A stretch of DNA of 64,000 nt from Chitinophagaceae bacterium. GTDB lineage: Bacteria; Bacteroidota; Bacteroidia; Chitinophagales; Chitinophagaceae. The position numbers and the translations under genes are program-made. Positions 57,497 through 64,000 of the stretch are shown in pieces; positions within the stretch are counted from its first letter, which is position 1, and the number at the start of each line of letters is the position of its first letter. Under the pieces are notes generated by a model. The model saw nothing but the letters and a program-made list of their open reading frames with translations. It did not search any database and had not been told where the DNA came from. Location of the stretch: assembly GCA_016710745.1 (NCBI GenBank), contig JADJVB010000012.1:248001-312000 (forward strand). Direction: 5' to 3'.

Positions 57497-60148
57497 ATGG
57501 AAAATAACGACAATGTAAACGAAGAAAACCTGCCATTGGACAATGGCGGGGACCTGAATAACCGGGGCCGTATCATACCGGTAAATATCGAAGAGCAGAT
57601 GAAATCCTCCTATATCGATTACTCGATGAGCGTGATTGTAGGGAGGGCCTTACCCGATGTTCGTGACGGCTTAAAGCCTGTTCACCGCCGTGTTTTATTT
57701 GGTATGAACGAGCTGAGTAATAACAGCAACAAACCCTACAAAAAATCAGCCCGTATAGTAGGTGAAGTAATGGGTAAATATCACCCGCATGGTGACAAAG
57801 CCATTTACGATACCATGGTGCGTATGGCGCAGGACTGGGCGATGCGTTACAAGATGATCGATGGTCAGGGTAATTTTGGCAGTGAAGACGGGGATCCGCC
57901 GGCTGCCATGCGTTATACCGAAGTTCGCATGCAAAAATTTGCCGAGGCCATGTTGGAAGATATTGAGAAGGAGACAGTGGATTTTCAATATAATTTCGAC
58001 GATTCCCTGCAGGAACCAACTGTATTGCCTACCCGTATTCCGCAATTATTGGTTAATGGCAGCAGCGGCATTGCCGTTGGTATGGCCACCAACATGATGC
58101 CGCATAATTTAAGCGAGGTTATCGATGGCTGTATTGCCTTCATCGACAATAAAGAAATTACCTGTGAAGAACTGATCCAGTATGTAAAAGGACCCGATTT
58201 TCCTACGGGTGGTGTTATTTATGGTTTCGAAGGCGTGAAAGAAGGGTTATTAACCGGCCGGGGAAGGGTAGTGCTTCGTGGAAAGGTTGATATTGAGGTT
58301 ACCAAAACCGGCAGAGAAAAGATCATTATTACCCAGGTACCCTACCAGGTTAACCGGGATACCTTAACGGCCAAGATCGGTGACCTCATTAATGAAAAAC
58401 ATATTGAAGGTGTTTCGGATGTAAATAATGAAAGTAATAATAAAGAAGGTACCCGTATCGTAATCGACTTAAAGAAAGATGCAGTAGCGCAGGTGGTGAT
58501 CAATCACCTGTACAAACAAACCGAGTTACAAACTTCCTATGGTGTTAATAACGTAGCGTTGGTAAGGGGAAGGCCCAGGATCCTGAATTTGAAAGACCTG
58601 ATCAGCGAATTTGTTTTGTTCCGTCATGAAGTGGTGGTTCGCCGCACGCAGTTTGAATTGCGTAAGGCCGAAGAACGTGCCCATATTCTGGAAGGTTATA
58701 TCATTGCGCTGGATAACCTCGATGCGGTGATCAAACTGATCCGGGAATCTTCCACACCAAACATTGCCCAGGAAGGATTGATGAGCCAATTCGGCATGAG
58801 TGAGATACAGGCCAAAGCCGTGTTGGAAATGCGTTTGCAGCGCCTTACCGGTATGGAAATTGATAAGATCCGGGCCGAACATGCCGAGATCATGAAACTG
58901 ATCGAACACCTGAAAGAGATATTGGCCAATGAAGATATGCGCTACGATATCATCAAAAAAGAACTGATAGAAGTAAAAGAAAAATTTGGTGACGAGCGTA
59001 AATCGGAGATTGTTTTTGCCGGCGACGAAATAAATATGCTGGATCTGATAGAAGACGAAGATGTAGTGGTTACCATTTCGCACTTGGGTTATATTAAACG
59101 CACAACAGCCGATGATTACCGGCAGCAGCGTCGTGGTGGCCGTGGTGCAAAAGGTAGCAGCACCCGCCAGGAAGATTATATCGAGCACCTGTTCGTAGCT
59201 TCCACGCACCATAATCTGCTGTTCTTCACGGAGATGGGTAGATGCTTTTGGCTGAAAGTGTACGAAATTCCGGAGGGCGATAAAACCAGTAAGGGCAGGG
59301 CATTACAGAACATGATCCAGATTCCGCCGGAGGATAAGGTAAGGGCGATAATCAGTGTGAAAAGTTTAGATGATGAGGAATTTCTTAAGAACCATTATAT
59401 ATTACTGTGTACCAAACAGGGTATTATCAATAAATCGAGATTGAAGGATTTCAGCCGGCCCCGGCAAAATGGTATAAATGCCATTAACATCAACGAAGGC
59501 GACCAGTTGATCGAAGCTAAACTAACCGATGGTAATTGTGAGATCATGATGGCTATTAAGAGTGGCAGAGCCATTCGTTTTCCTGAGGATAAAGTAAGGC
59601 CAACCGGTAGGGGAGGTATTGGTGTACGGGGTATTACGGTAGATAATGAAAACGACGAAGTGGTGGGTATGATCTGCGTAGGTAAAGATGACAAACAAAG
59701 CACCGTGTTGGTGGTTAGTGAGAAAGGATATGGCAAACGTACTTTTCTGGATGACCCCGAAACCGGAGAAAATAATTACCGTATCACCAACCGCGGTGGT
59801 AAAGGTGTTAAAACGATCAATGTTACCGAAAAAACCGGGTCCCTGGTTGGTTTATTGGCCGTAACCGAAGCAGATGACCTGATGATCACCTGTGTAAGCG
59901 GTGTAACCATACGTATGCCGGTAAACCAGATCAGTGAGCAGGGAAGGGCAACACAAGGTGTTAAGCTGATTCGGGTTGATGATGGCGATGAAATTGCAGC
60001 CATTACCAAACTGGATGAGAAAGAGGAAGAGATATTATTGGATGAAGAAGGAAATGAAATTGTAGCCGTAACCAACACCAGTGAATCAGCACCTGAGGAA
60101 GATGATACTGTTGAGCCTTCAGAACCTGAAGCGCCGGTGGAAAGCTAA
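57497..60148 (+). CDS. gyrA: DNA gyrase subunit A
   Basis: GyrA cuts and rejoins DNA to introduce negative supercoils with GyrB. The 883-residue protein has the catalytic Tyr140 in AAMRYTEVR, the GyrA-box QRRGGRGAKG in the C-terminal beta-pinwheel domain and an acidic C-terminal tail. The residue equal to E. coli Ser83 is Lys101 (in HPHGDKAIYD), while Asp105 keeps the Asp87 position. Most bacteria have Ser, Thr or another small residue here, and changes at this place are tied to quinolone resistance. The gene starts at the ATG at 57497 with a poorly conserved acidic N-terminus. Confidence 0.98.
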   Translation: MENNDNVNEENLPLDNGGDLNNRGRIIPVNIEEQMKSSYIDYSMSVIVGRALPDVRDGLKPVHRRVLFGMNELSNNSNKPYKKSARIVGEVMGKYHPHGDKAIYDTMVRMAQDWAMRYKMIDGQGNFGSEDGDPPAAMRYTEVRMQKFAEAMLEDIEKETVDFQYNFDDSLQEPTVLPTRIPQLLVNGSSGIAVGMATNMMPHNLSEVIDGCIAFIDNKEITCEELIQYVKGPDFPTGGVIYGFEGVKEGLLTGRGRVVLRGKVDIEVTKTGREKIIITQVPYQVNRDTLTAKIGDLINEKHIEGVSDVNNESNNKEGTRIVIDLKKDAVAQVVINHLYKQTELQTSYGVNNVALVRGRPRILNLKDLISEFVLFRHEVVVRRTQFELRKAEERAHILEGYIIALDNLDAVIKLIRESSTPNIAQEGLMSQFGMSEIQAKAVLEMRLQRLTGMEIDKIRAEHAEIMKLIEHLKEILANEDMRYDIIKKELIEVKEKFGDERKSEIVFAGDEINMLDLIEDEDVVVTISHLGYIKRTTADDYRQQRRGGRGAKGSSTRQEDYIEHLFVASTHHNLLFFTEMGRCFWLKVYEIPEGDKTSKGRALQNMIQIPPEDKVRAIISVKSLDDEEFLKNHYILLCTKQGIINKSRLKDFSRPRQNGINAININEGDQLIEAKLTDGNCEIMMAIKSGRAIRFPEDKVRPTGRGGIGVRGITVDNENDEVVGMICVGKDDKQSTVLVVSEKGYGKRTFLDDPETGENNYRITNRGGKGVKTINVTEKTGSLVGLLAVTEADDLMITCVSGVTIRMPVNQISEQGRATQGVKLIRVDDGDEIAAITKLDEKEEEILLDEEGNEIVAVTNTSESAPEEDDTVEPSEPEAPVES

Positions 60149-60179
60149 GGACAACTTTTAATTTAATTAGTAAACAATA

Positions 60180-60203
60180 GAACCCGGTAGCCCTATCGGG
60201 TTC
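60180..60203. terminator. Bidirectional terminator between gyrA and the sensor gene
   Basis: GAACCCGGTAG (60180-60190) pairs with CTATCGGGTTC (60193-60203) over 11 positions with one wobble and a two-base loop. It lies between two convergent genes, and both strands have T-rich tails of moderate quality. Confidence 0.75.
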
Positions 60204-60209
60204 TTTGTA

Positions 60210-61364
60210 TTATGTGGTGTTTTGGATATTGATCAGATAATCAAATAAATTTGTTTCCGTGGCCAGACCCAGTTTTTTTCTTAAACGGTACCGGCTTACT
60301 TCAACACCTCGTACCGAGATGTTCATTAAATTCGAAATTTCTTTGGTTGACAAATTCATTCGCAGGTAAGCACATAGTTTCAATTCGTTATTCGAAACAT
60401 CCGGATGTCTTTCTTTAAGAACAACAATGAAATCGCTGTGTACTTTATCAAAATGTTGCGCAAATTTTTCCCAGTCATTATCGGTATTATCATCTTCACT
60501 GATCTTTTTTATCATCTTTTTTAGTTCTTTGGCCGCCAACGGATCTTCGATCCGGTTCATCATTTGAGTGAGCTCTCCCTTGATCTTAGATACCAGTTCG
60601 CTTTTATGCACCAGGTGCATCGCCGAAGAAGCCAGTTCCGAATTTTTGAAATGTATTTCAGATTCCAGTTTTTCGTTTCGAAGCGTCATCAGTTCGCTTT
60701 CTGTTTTGGTCATTTCCAGTTCATGTATATACGATAATTTTTTCTGCTCCTCTTCAAACGTATACTGCTGAGCCTTGAACTTTCTCTGCTGCCAACGGTA
60801 CAATAAAAATAGTCCCCCGATCAGCAGTAAAATGTACATAACCTTTGCCCAGTTGGACTTGTACCAGGGTGGTAATATCCTAAAACTGTATCCGGAAGCG
60901 GCCGATTCATTGCCGAAATTATTCCGCACTTTTATTTCAAACGTAAATTTACCCGGAGGCAGGCTGGTATATTCTTTTTCAGTTCTTTTTGTCCACTCAC
61001 TCCAGTTTTCGTCATATCCTTTGAGGCGAAAACTATATTCCAAATTGGATTGATATCCAAAAACGGCAGATGCGAATTCGATGCGTATGGATTTCCAGCC
61101 GTATTTGATCGACGGGATATTATCAGTTGATTGATTTTCACCGGTTGAATTAAAATAGCCACCAAATATCAGGCTGTCTTTGTCACCAATTATGCGAAGG
61201 GTTCTGATCTGTACTTTTAATTCGATCTTTTTCTGTTTGTATTTTTCAAAATTGATATGGAAGAAGCCTTTTTCTCCACCGAGGAAAATATTATTTTTAT
61301 CTACCGGGTAAATGTATTCGAAGCCACTCAGCATTTTGCTGTTCAGTTCGGGGAGGTACATCAA
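60210..61364 (-). CDS. C-terminal half of a split one-component sensor: Y_Y_Y domain, membrane span and LuxR-type DNA-binding domain
   Basis: This 384-residue frame holds the final beta-propeller strands (VDKNNIFLGGEKGFFHI), a triple-tyrosine Y_Y_Y domain (LEYSFRLKGYDENWSEW, then TSLPPGKFTFEIKVRN, near residue 130), one membrane span at about 175-191, a coiled coil, and a C-terminal helix-turn-helix of the LuxR type (ELKLCAYLRMNLSTKEISNL, then RGVEVSRYRLRKKL). It has no signal peptide of its own and begins in mid-blade. It is almost surely the second part of the protein encoded upstream, joined by a -1 shift (see 61373-61379). Joined length is about 963 residues. Confidence 0.9.
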   Translation of the reverse strand: MMYLPELNSKMLSGFEYIYPVDKNNIFLGGEKGFFHINFEKYKQKKIELKVQIRTLRIIGDKDSLIFGGYFNSTGENQSTDNIPSIKYGWKSIRIEFASAVFGYQSNLEYSFRLKGYDENWSEWTKRTEKEYTSLPPGKFTFEIKVRNNFGNESAASGYSFRILPPWYKSNWAKVMYILLLIGGLFLLYRWQQRKFKAQQYTFEEEQKKLSYIHELEMTKTESELMTLRNEKLESEIHFKNSELASSAMHLVHKSELVSKIKGELTQMMNRIEDPLAAKELKKMIKKISEDDNTDNDWEKFAQHFDKVHSDFIVVLKERHPDVSNNELKLCAYLRMNLSTKEISNLMNISVRGVEVSRYRLRKKLGLATETNLFDYLINIQNTT

Positions 61365-63100
61365 TTCCGGTTCTTTTTTGAATAATCTATTACGCCCAGC
61401 ATTTTATCATGGATAAACCAGATATTACCGTCCATATCCTCTTTCAGGTATCGGATGCTTTGCGGGCCCAGTATGCCTTTGTAATAGGGCGACGCTGCAA
61501 ACAGATCTTTTTTCCTGTCGTACACGAATATGCCGTGATCTGTAGCTGCCAGTAATTCGTTTTTAATTATAAAAACGTGGTTGTTAAGCAGTGAGGGGAG
61601 TCCCTTGGTTTCTGCATACAACTGGTATCGATAACTACTATCTGCCGACCTGGTGATTTTAAAAACACCGTGATACGGGTGTGATACCCAGATCTGCTGA
61701 TCTTCGTCGATAGATAAAAATCGGGATGACTCGTTGAAGCCCGGCACTATTTCTTCCAATTTGAATTGGCCGTTGATATAATTGAAAATGGCCAGCCCTT
61801 TATAATCGCCGGCAATGATCCGGGAGGCCGGGTAGGTAGTAGATATTGGTTTGAAATTCCACACACCCGTAATATCGGAGATCCGTTGTGCAGTATTATC
61901 TTTAATAACAAAGGCACCCTCGTGATGACCAAGGAGCAGTTGATCATTGATGTTGGCCAAACTCCAGGTTTGTCCCTTGCTGTTATTTACCTCGCTGAAA
62001 TCACCTTTGCTGAAGCTAAGGTCTTTAATGTTTTGCAATGAAACACTGAATAAAGCGTTTGAGGTACCAAGATAAAGGCGCCCGTTTTTGATGATCGCCG
62101 TATAGCCGGAGCCTTCCTGTAACATGGGCTTTATCTTTTTTATCGGACTATCATAGGCGATAAAATCAATTCCGTTATCAAGCCCCAGCCATAAATTATC
62201 CTGGCGATCCTTAAAAATGCTAAGCACATTATCGTTTTGAAGTCCTTCCGTTCTTGAAAAACGCTGGATAATATGGCCAGTTCTGTTCGTAATATACAGG
62301 CCCCGGTTACTGGTCGCAAACACGTACCAATCCTTGTTTATCCTGGTGGCAGCGTAGATCCGGTCATTAATTAATGTCTGCTCATTGTTAAATGGAAATT
62401 TGGAGACACCTGAACCCGAAATGATAAATATTCCATTTTTTAGGGTAGTTACAATTGAACTATCGGTACCATAGGGCAGAATAGAGGTTACCGGTGCATT
62501 TAAAGGGAGCGTGTTGGTTCCGGACAAAGGGGTCCAGACATCCTGCTCAAACTTAAGGATCCCGGCGGTATTATCATGTGCGTAAAGCTTATTATTACTC
62601 ACCGAAAGATAATTCCATTCCGATATAGCGTTGAAACTTGCCAGTGTGCCCAGGTTAGACAACCTGAATATCTTACTAAAAGAGCGGAAAAAGATATCGG
62701 TTCCAAAACTAACAATATCCCAAACATCGCCAAATGATCTATCCTGAAGTTTTAGTTTATCTACTAGGGAATGATAGGTAAGTGTGCCATTTTTGGTGGG
62801 GGCAAAGTATCCCAATTCGTCCTGGCCTCCAACATAAATAAGATTATTTTTGCCGATTTCTACGGAGCGTACTATGGTTTTGTTAGGCAAGGGGTACAAA
62901 TTCCAGTTTTTTCCATCGTAACTTAGTAGCCCCTCGTTATTTGCTATATAAACAATTCCATTATTGTCTTGTTGTATATCCCAATTCTGCAGTCCTGCCT
63001 TATAATCCAGTTTAGAATAATTAATAATATCAGGAAATCCAATCGTGTTTTGGCCAAAACCATGAATTGGGAAAAAAAGCAATAGTAAAAGTTTCTTCAT
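61361..63100 (-). CDS. N-terminal half of a split one-component sensor: signal peptide and beta-propeller
   Basis: The 579-residue frame has a signal peptide (MKKLLLLLFFPIHGFG) and repeated two-component regulator propeller motifs, such as WDIQQDNNGIVYIANNEGLL and LSIFKDRQDNLWLGLDNG, the usual ligand-sensing ectodomain of Bacteroidota hybrid or one-component regulators. It runs off a stop after SKKNRN within the last propeller blade, leaving the signalling part in the next frame. The break is at an A_AAA_AAG heptamer. On its own this half would be a secreted fragment without an anchor. The gene is divergent from a SusC-type receptor gene, a normal place for a polysaccharide or nutrient sensor. 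Confidence 0.9.
   Translation of the reverse strand: MKKLLLLLFFPIHGFGQNTIGFPDIINYSKLDYKAGLQNWDIQQDNNGIVYIANNEGLLSYDGKNWNLYPLPNKTIVRSVEIGKNNLIYVGGQDELGYFAPTKNGTLTYHSLVDKLKLQDRSFGDVWDIVSFGTDIFFRSFSKIFRLSNLGTLASFNAISEWNYLSVSNNKLYAHDNTAGILKFEQDVWTPLSGTNTLPLNAPVTSILPYGTDSSIVTTLKNGIFIISGSGVSKFPFNNEQTLINDRIYAATRINKDWYVFATSNRGLYITNRTGHIIQRFSRTEGLQNDNVLSIFKDRQDNLWLGLDNGIDFIAYDSPIKKIKPMLQEGSGYTAIIKNGRLYLGTSNALFSVSLQNIKDLSFSKGDFSEVNNSKGQTWSLANINDQLLLGHHEGAFVIKDNTAQRISDITGVWNFKPISTTYPASRIIAGDYKGLAIFNYINGQFKLEEIVPGFNESSRFLSIDEDQQIWVSHPYHGVFKITRSADSSYRYQLYAETKGLPSLLNNHVFIIKNELLAATDHGIFVYDRKKDLFAASPYYKGILGPQSIRYLKEDMDGNIWFIHDKMLGVIDYSKKNRN
61373..61379 (-). promoter_or_regulatory. In-phase A_AAA_AAG slippery heptamer at the sensor frame junction
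   Basis: On the minus strand, TCA AAA AAG is read in frame 0 just before the stop of the N-terminal half, so the heptamer A_AAA_AAG is in the exact phase used for -1 frameshifting in E. coli dnaX and many insertion sequences. A -1 slip reads on as KK-EPEL into the C-terminal half. I see no strong stem-loop 5-9 bases downstream, and only a weak 5-base hairpin further away, nor a Shine-Dalgarno-like stimulator upstream. The frame-0 stop TGA also overlaps an in-frame ATG (TGATG). Confidence 0.55.
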
Positions 63101-63296
63101 TTATAACAATTAAGACGATACGAAGGTAAATAAATCATATGACGTAGTAATGACGTATTTTAATTCCATTGATAATCAATTAGTTAAATTTAACGATGTA
63201 GTAATGATGTGGCAAATAAATTTTAAGCTGTAGTAGGTCTTATTAATTTTACGTTATCTAAATTTTAACAGATTTTTTCAAACAAACCAGAGCTAT

Positions 63297-64000
63297 ATGA
63301 ATTTAAAAGCCACACTTCTGTGCTTGGGATTAATTCTCGGCGCATTTCTTCAACCCGCTTTCGGGCAAAACATAACCGCTACCGGAAAGGTACTTAACCG
63401 ATCTACGGGAAACCCGTTAGAAGGCGTAACTGTAAAAGAGCAGGGTAAATCAAATGTAACTACCACGGATGCTTCCGGAACTTTTTCAATTTCGGTTGCT
63501 AAAGGAGCCAAGCTTTCCTTCACATTTGTGGGTATGTCGCCGGTTACTGTACAATTTAACAAGGTGGGCGACCAAACGGTAATGATGGATGAAGCTACGA
63601 CCAACCTGGATGAAGTAGTAGTAATTGGCTACGGTACACAAAAAGTTACAAAAGTATCGGGCGCTATTTCTTCAGTTAAAGGAACCGACGTTCAGAAACT
63701 AAAGCCTGTGAGAATTGATGATGCCATCCAGGGCGCCTCGGGGGTAAATGTCATTCAAAGTGGATCACCCGGTGGTGCGCCAACCATTATCATTCGCGGA
63801 ATTCCTTCGTATGGAGGTAATAGTCCGTTGATTGTAGTTGATGGTGTGCCGCAAACTCAAGGAGATCTAAATTCGATAAACCCGGCCGATATTGAAAGTA
63901 TTAATATTTTAAAAGATGCGGCAACGGCGGCTATCTATGGAGTGAAAAGCGGTAATGGTGTGGTGATAGTAACAACCAAAACTGGTCGTAAAAATCAAAA
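63297..64000 (+). CDS. SusC/RagA-family TonB-linked outer-membrane receptor (partial, runs off the window)
   Basis: The frame starts at ATG 63297 and continues to the window end with 234 codons. It shows a signal peptide (LCLGLILGAFLQPAFGQ), a carboxypeptidase D-like/CarboxypepD_reg domain (GKVLNRSTGNPLEGVTVKEQ, near residue 29), a TonB-box region (TNLDEVVVIGYGTQ), and the first part of the plug domain (VRIDDAIQGASGVNVIQSG and PTIIIRGIPSYGG, then GVPQTQGDLNSINPADIES). These are hallmarks of SusC/RagA receptors, which import large nutrients such as glycans. The barrel lies beyond the window, as would a SusD partner. The split sensor gene is divergent from it. Confidence 0.95.
   Translation, partial: MNLKATLLCLGLILGAFLQPAFGQNITATGKVLNRSTGNPLEGVTVKEQGKSNVTTTDASGTFSISVAKGAKLSFTFVGMSPVTVQFNKVGDQTVMMDEATTNLDEVVVIGYGTQKVTKVSGAISSVKGTDVQKLKPVRIDDAIQGASGVNVIQSGSPGGAPTIIIRGIPSYGGNSPLIVVDGVPQTQGDLNSINPADIESINILKDAATAAIYGVKSGNGVVIVTTKTGRKNQ

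Noticed and set aside
58526..59212. Antisense 228-codon open frame within gyrA
   Set aside because: It lies wholly inside a well-conserved gene on the opposite strand and reads as low-complexity shadow sequence.
1..64000. tRNA, rRNA, tmRNA, prophage and insertion-sequence genes
   Set aside because: I looked through the intergenic gaps and coding frames and saw no T-arm motifs, rRNA segments, integrases or transposases that I could support.

Overview
The window looks like a chromosomal segment of a Bacteroidota bacterium, most probably of the family Chitinophagaceae. Lineage clues visible in the sequence are a type IX secretion sorting domain (25217-26437), a gliding-motility-type C-terminal domain (13321-15627), SprB repeats (34412-35983), a SusC/RagA-type TonB-linked receptor entering at the right edge, the three-gene succinate dehydrogenase with a single cytochrome b subunit, and repeated matches to the Bacteroidota -7 promoter element TAnnTTTG. 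I saw no rRNA, tRNA, CRISPR array, integrase or transposase gene. Assignments come from reading the proteins; no database search was possible.

Layout. 1-12.8 kb: housekeeping genes (nnr, coaE, yajC, nusB, groES-groEL, serine dehydratase) mixed with small membrane proteins and lipoproteins, including a SET-domain gene broken by one base. 12.8-23.4 kb: mostly minus-strand genes (smpB, a large PKD/gliding-type surface protein, accD, fructose-bisphosphate aldolase, a cobalamin-binding-type protein, cystathionine beta-synthase, an OmpA/TSP3 protein, a C-terminal processing protease), interrupted at 18607-19386 by a 780-base non-coding stretch rich in repeats. 23.5-31.8 kb: plus-strand genes for cell-wall sugar recycling (sugar kinase + MurQ), a T9SS cargo protein, and sdhC-sdhA-sdhB with an unrelated glycosyltransferase between sdhA and sdhB. 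31.8-36.7 kb: a minus-strand run of envelope genes (DUF5777 barrel, YceI, heme-motif lipoprotein, OB-fold membrane protein, SprB-repeat lipoprotein with a heme-motif tail, stand-alone LytTR regulator), divergent from a very large predicted outer-membrane barrel protein (36887-40381). 40.4-60.2 kb: housekeeping again (holA, ribF, purM, ftsE, rpsO, pnp, prmA, plsY, gyrA) with two glycosyltransferases and an oxidoreductase, a metalloprotease, a sirtuin and a saccharopine dehydrogenase. 60.2-64 kb: a one-component sensor/LuxR regulator split into two reading frames, facing away from the partial SusC-type receptor gene.

Two things stand out. First, the sensor regulator at 60210-63100 is split at an in-phase A_AAA_AAG heptamer, the classic -1 ribosomal slippage site, so it is either programmed frameshifting or a one-base homopolymer error; the SET gene at 8361-8773 has a similar one-base loss without a slippery site. 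Second, the window carries many families of short palindromic or tandem elements. Most lie between genes, but some appear in frame inside the essential genes holA and purM. The heme-motif/YceI/DUF5777/SprB cluster is the best candidate for an undescribed multi-gene envelope system.
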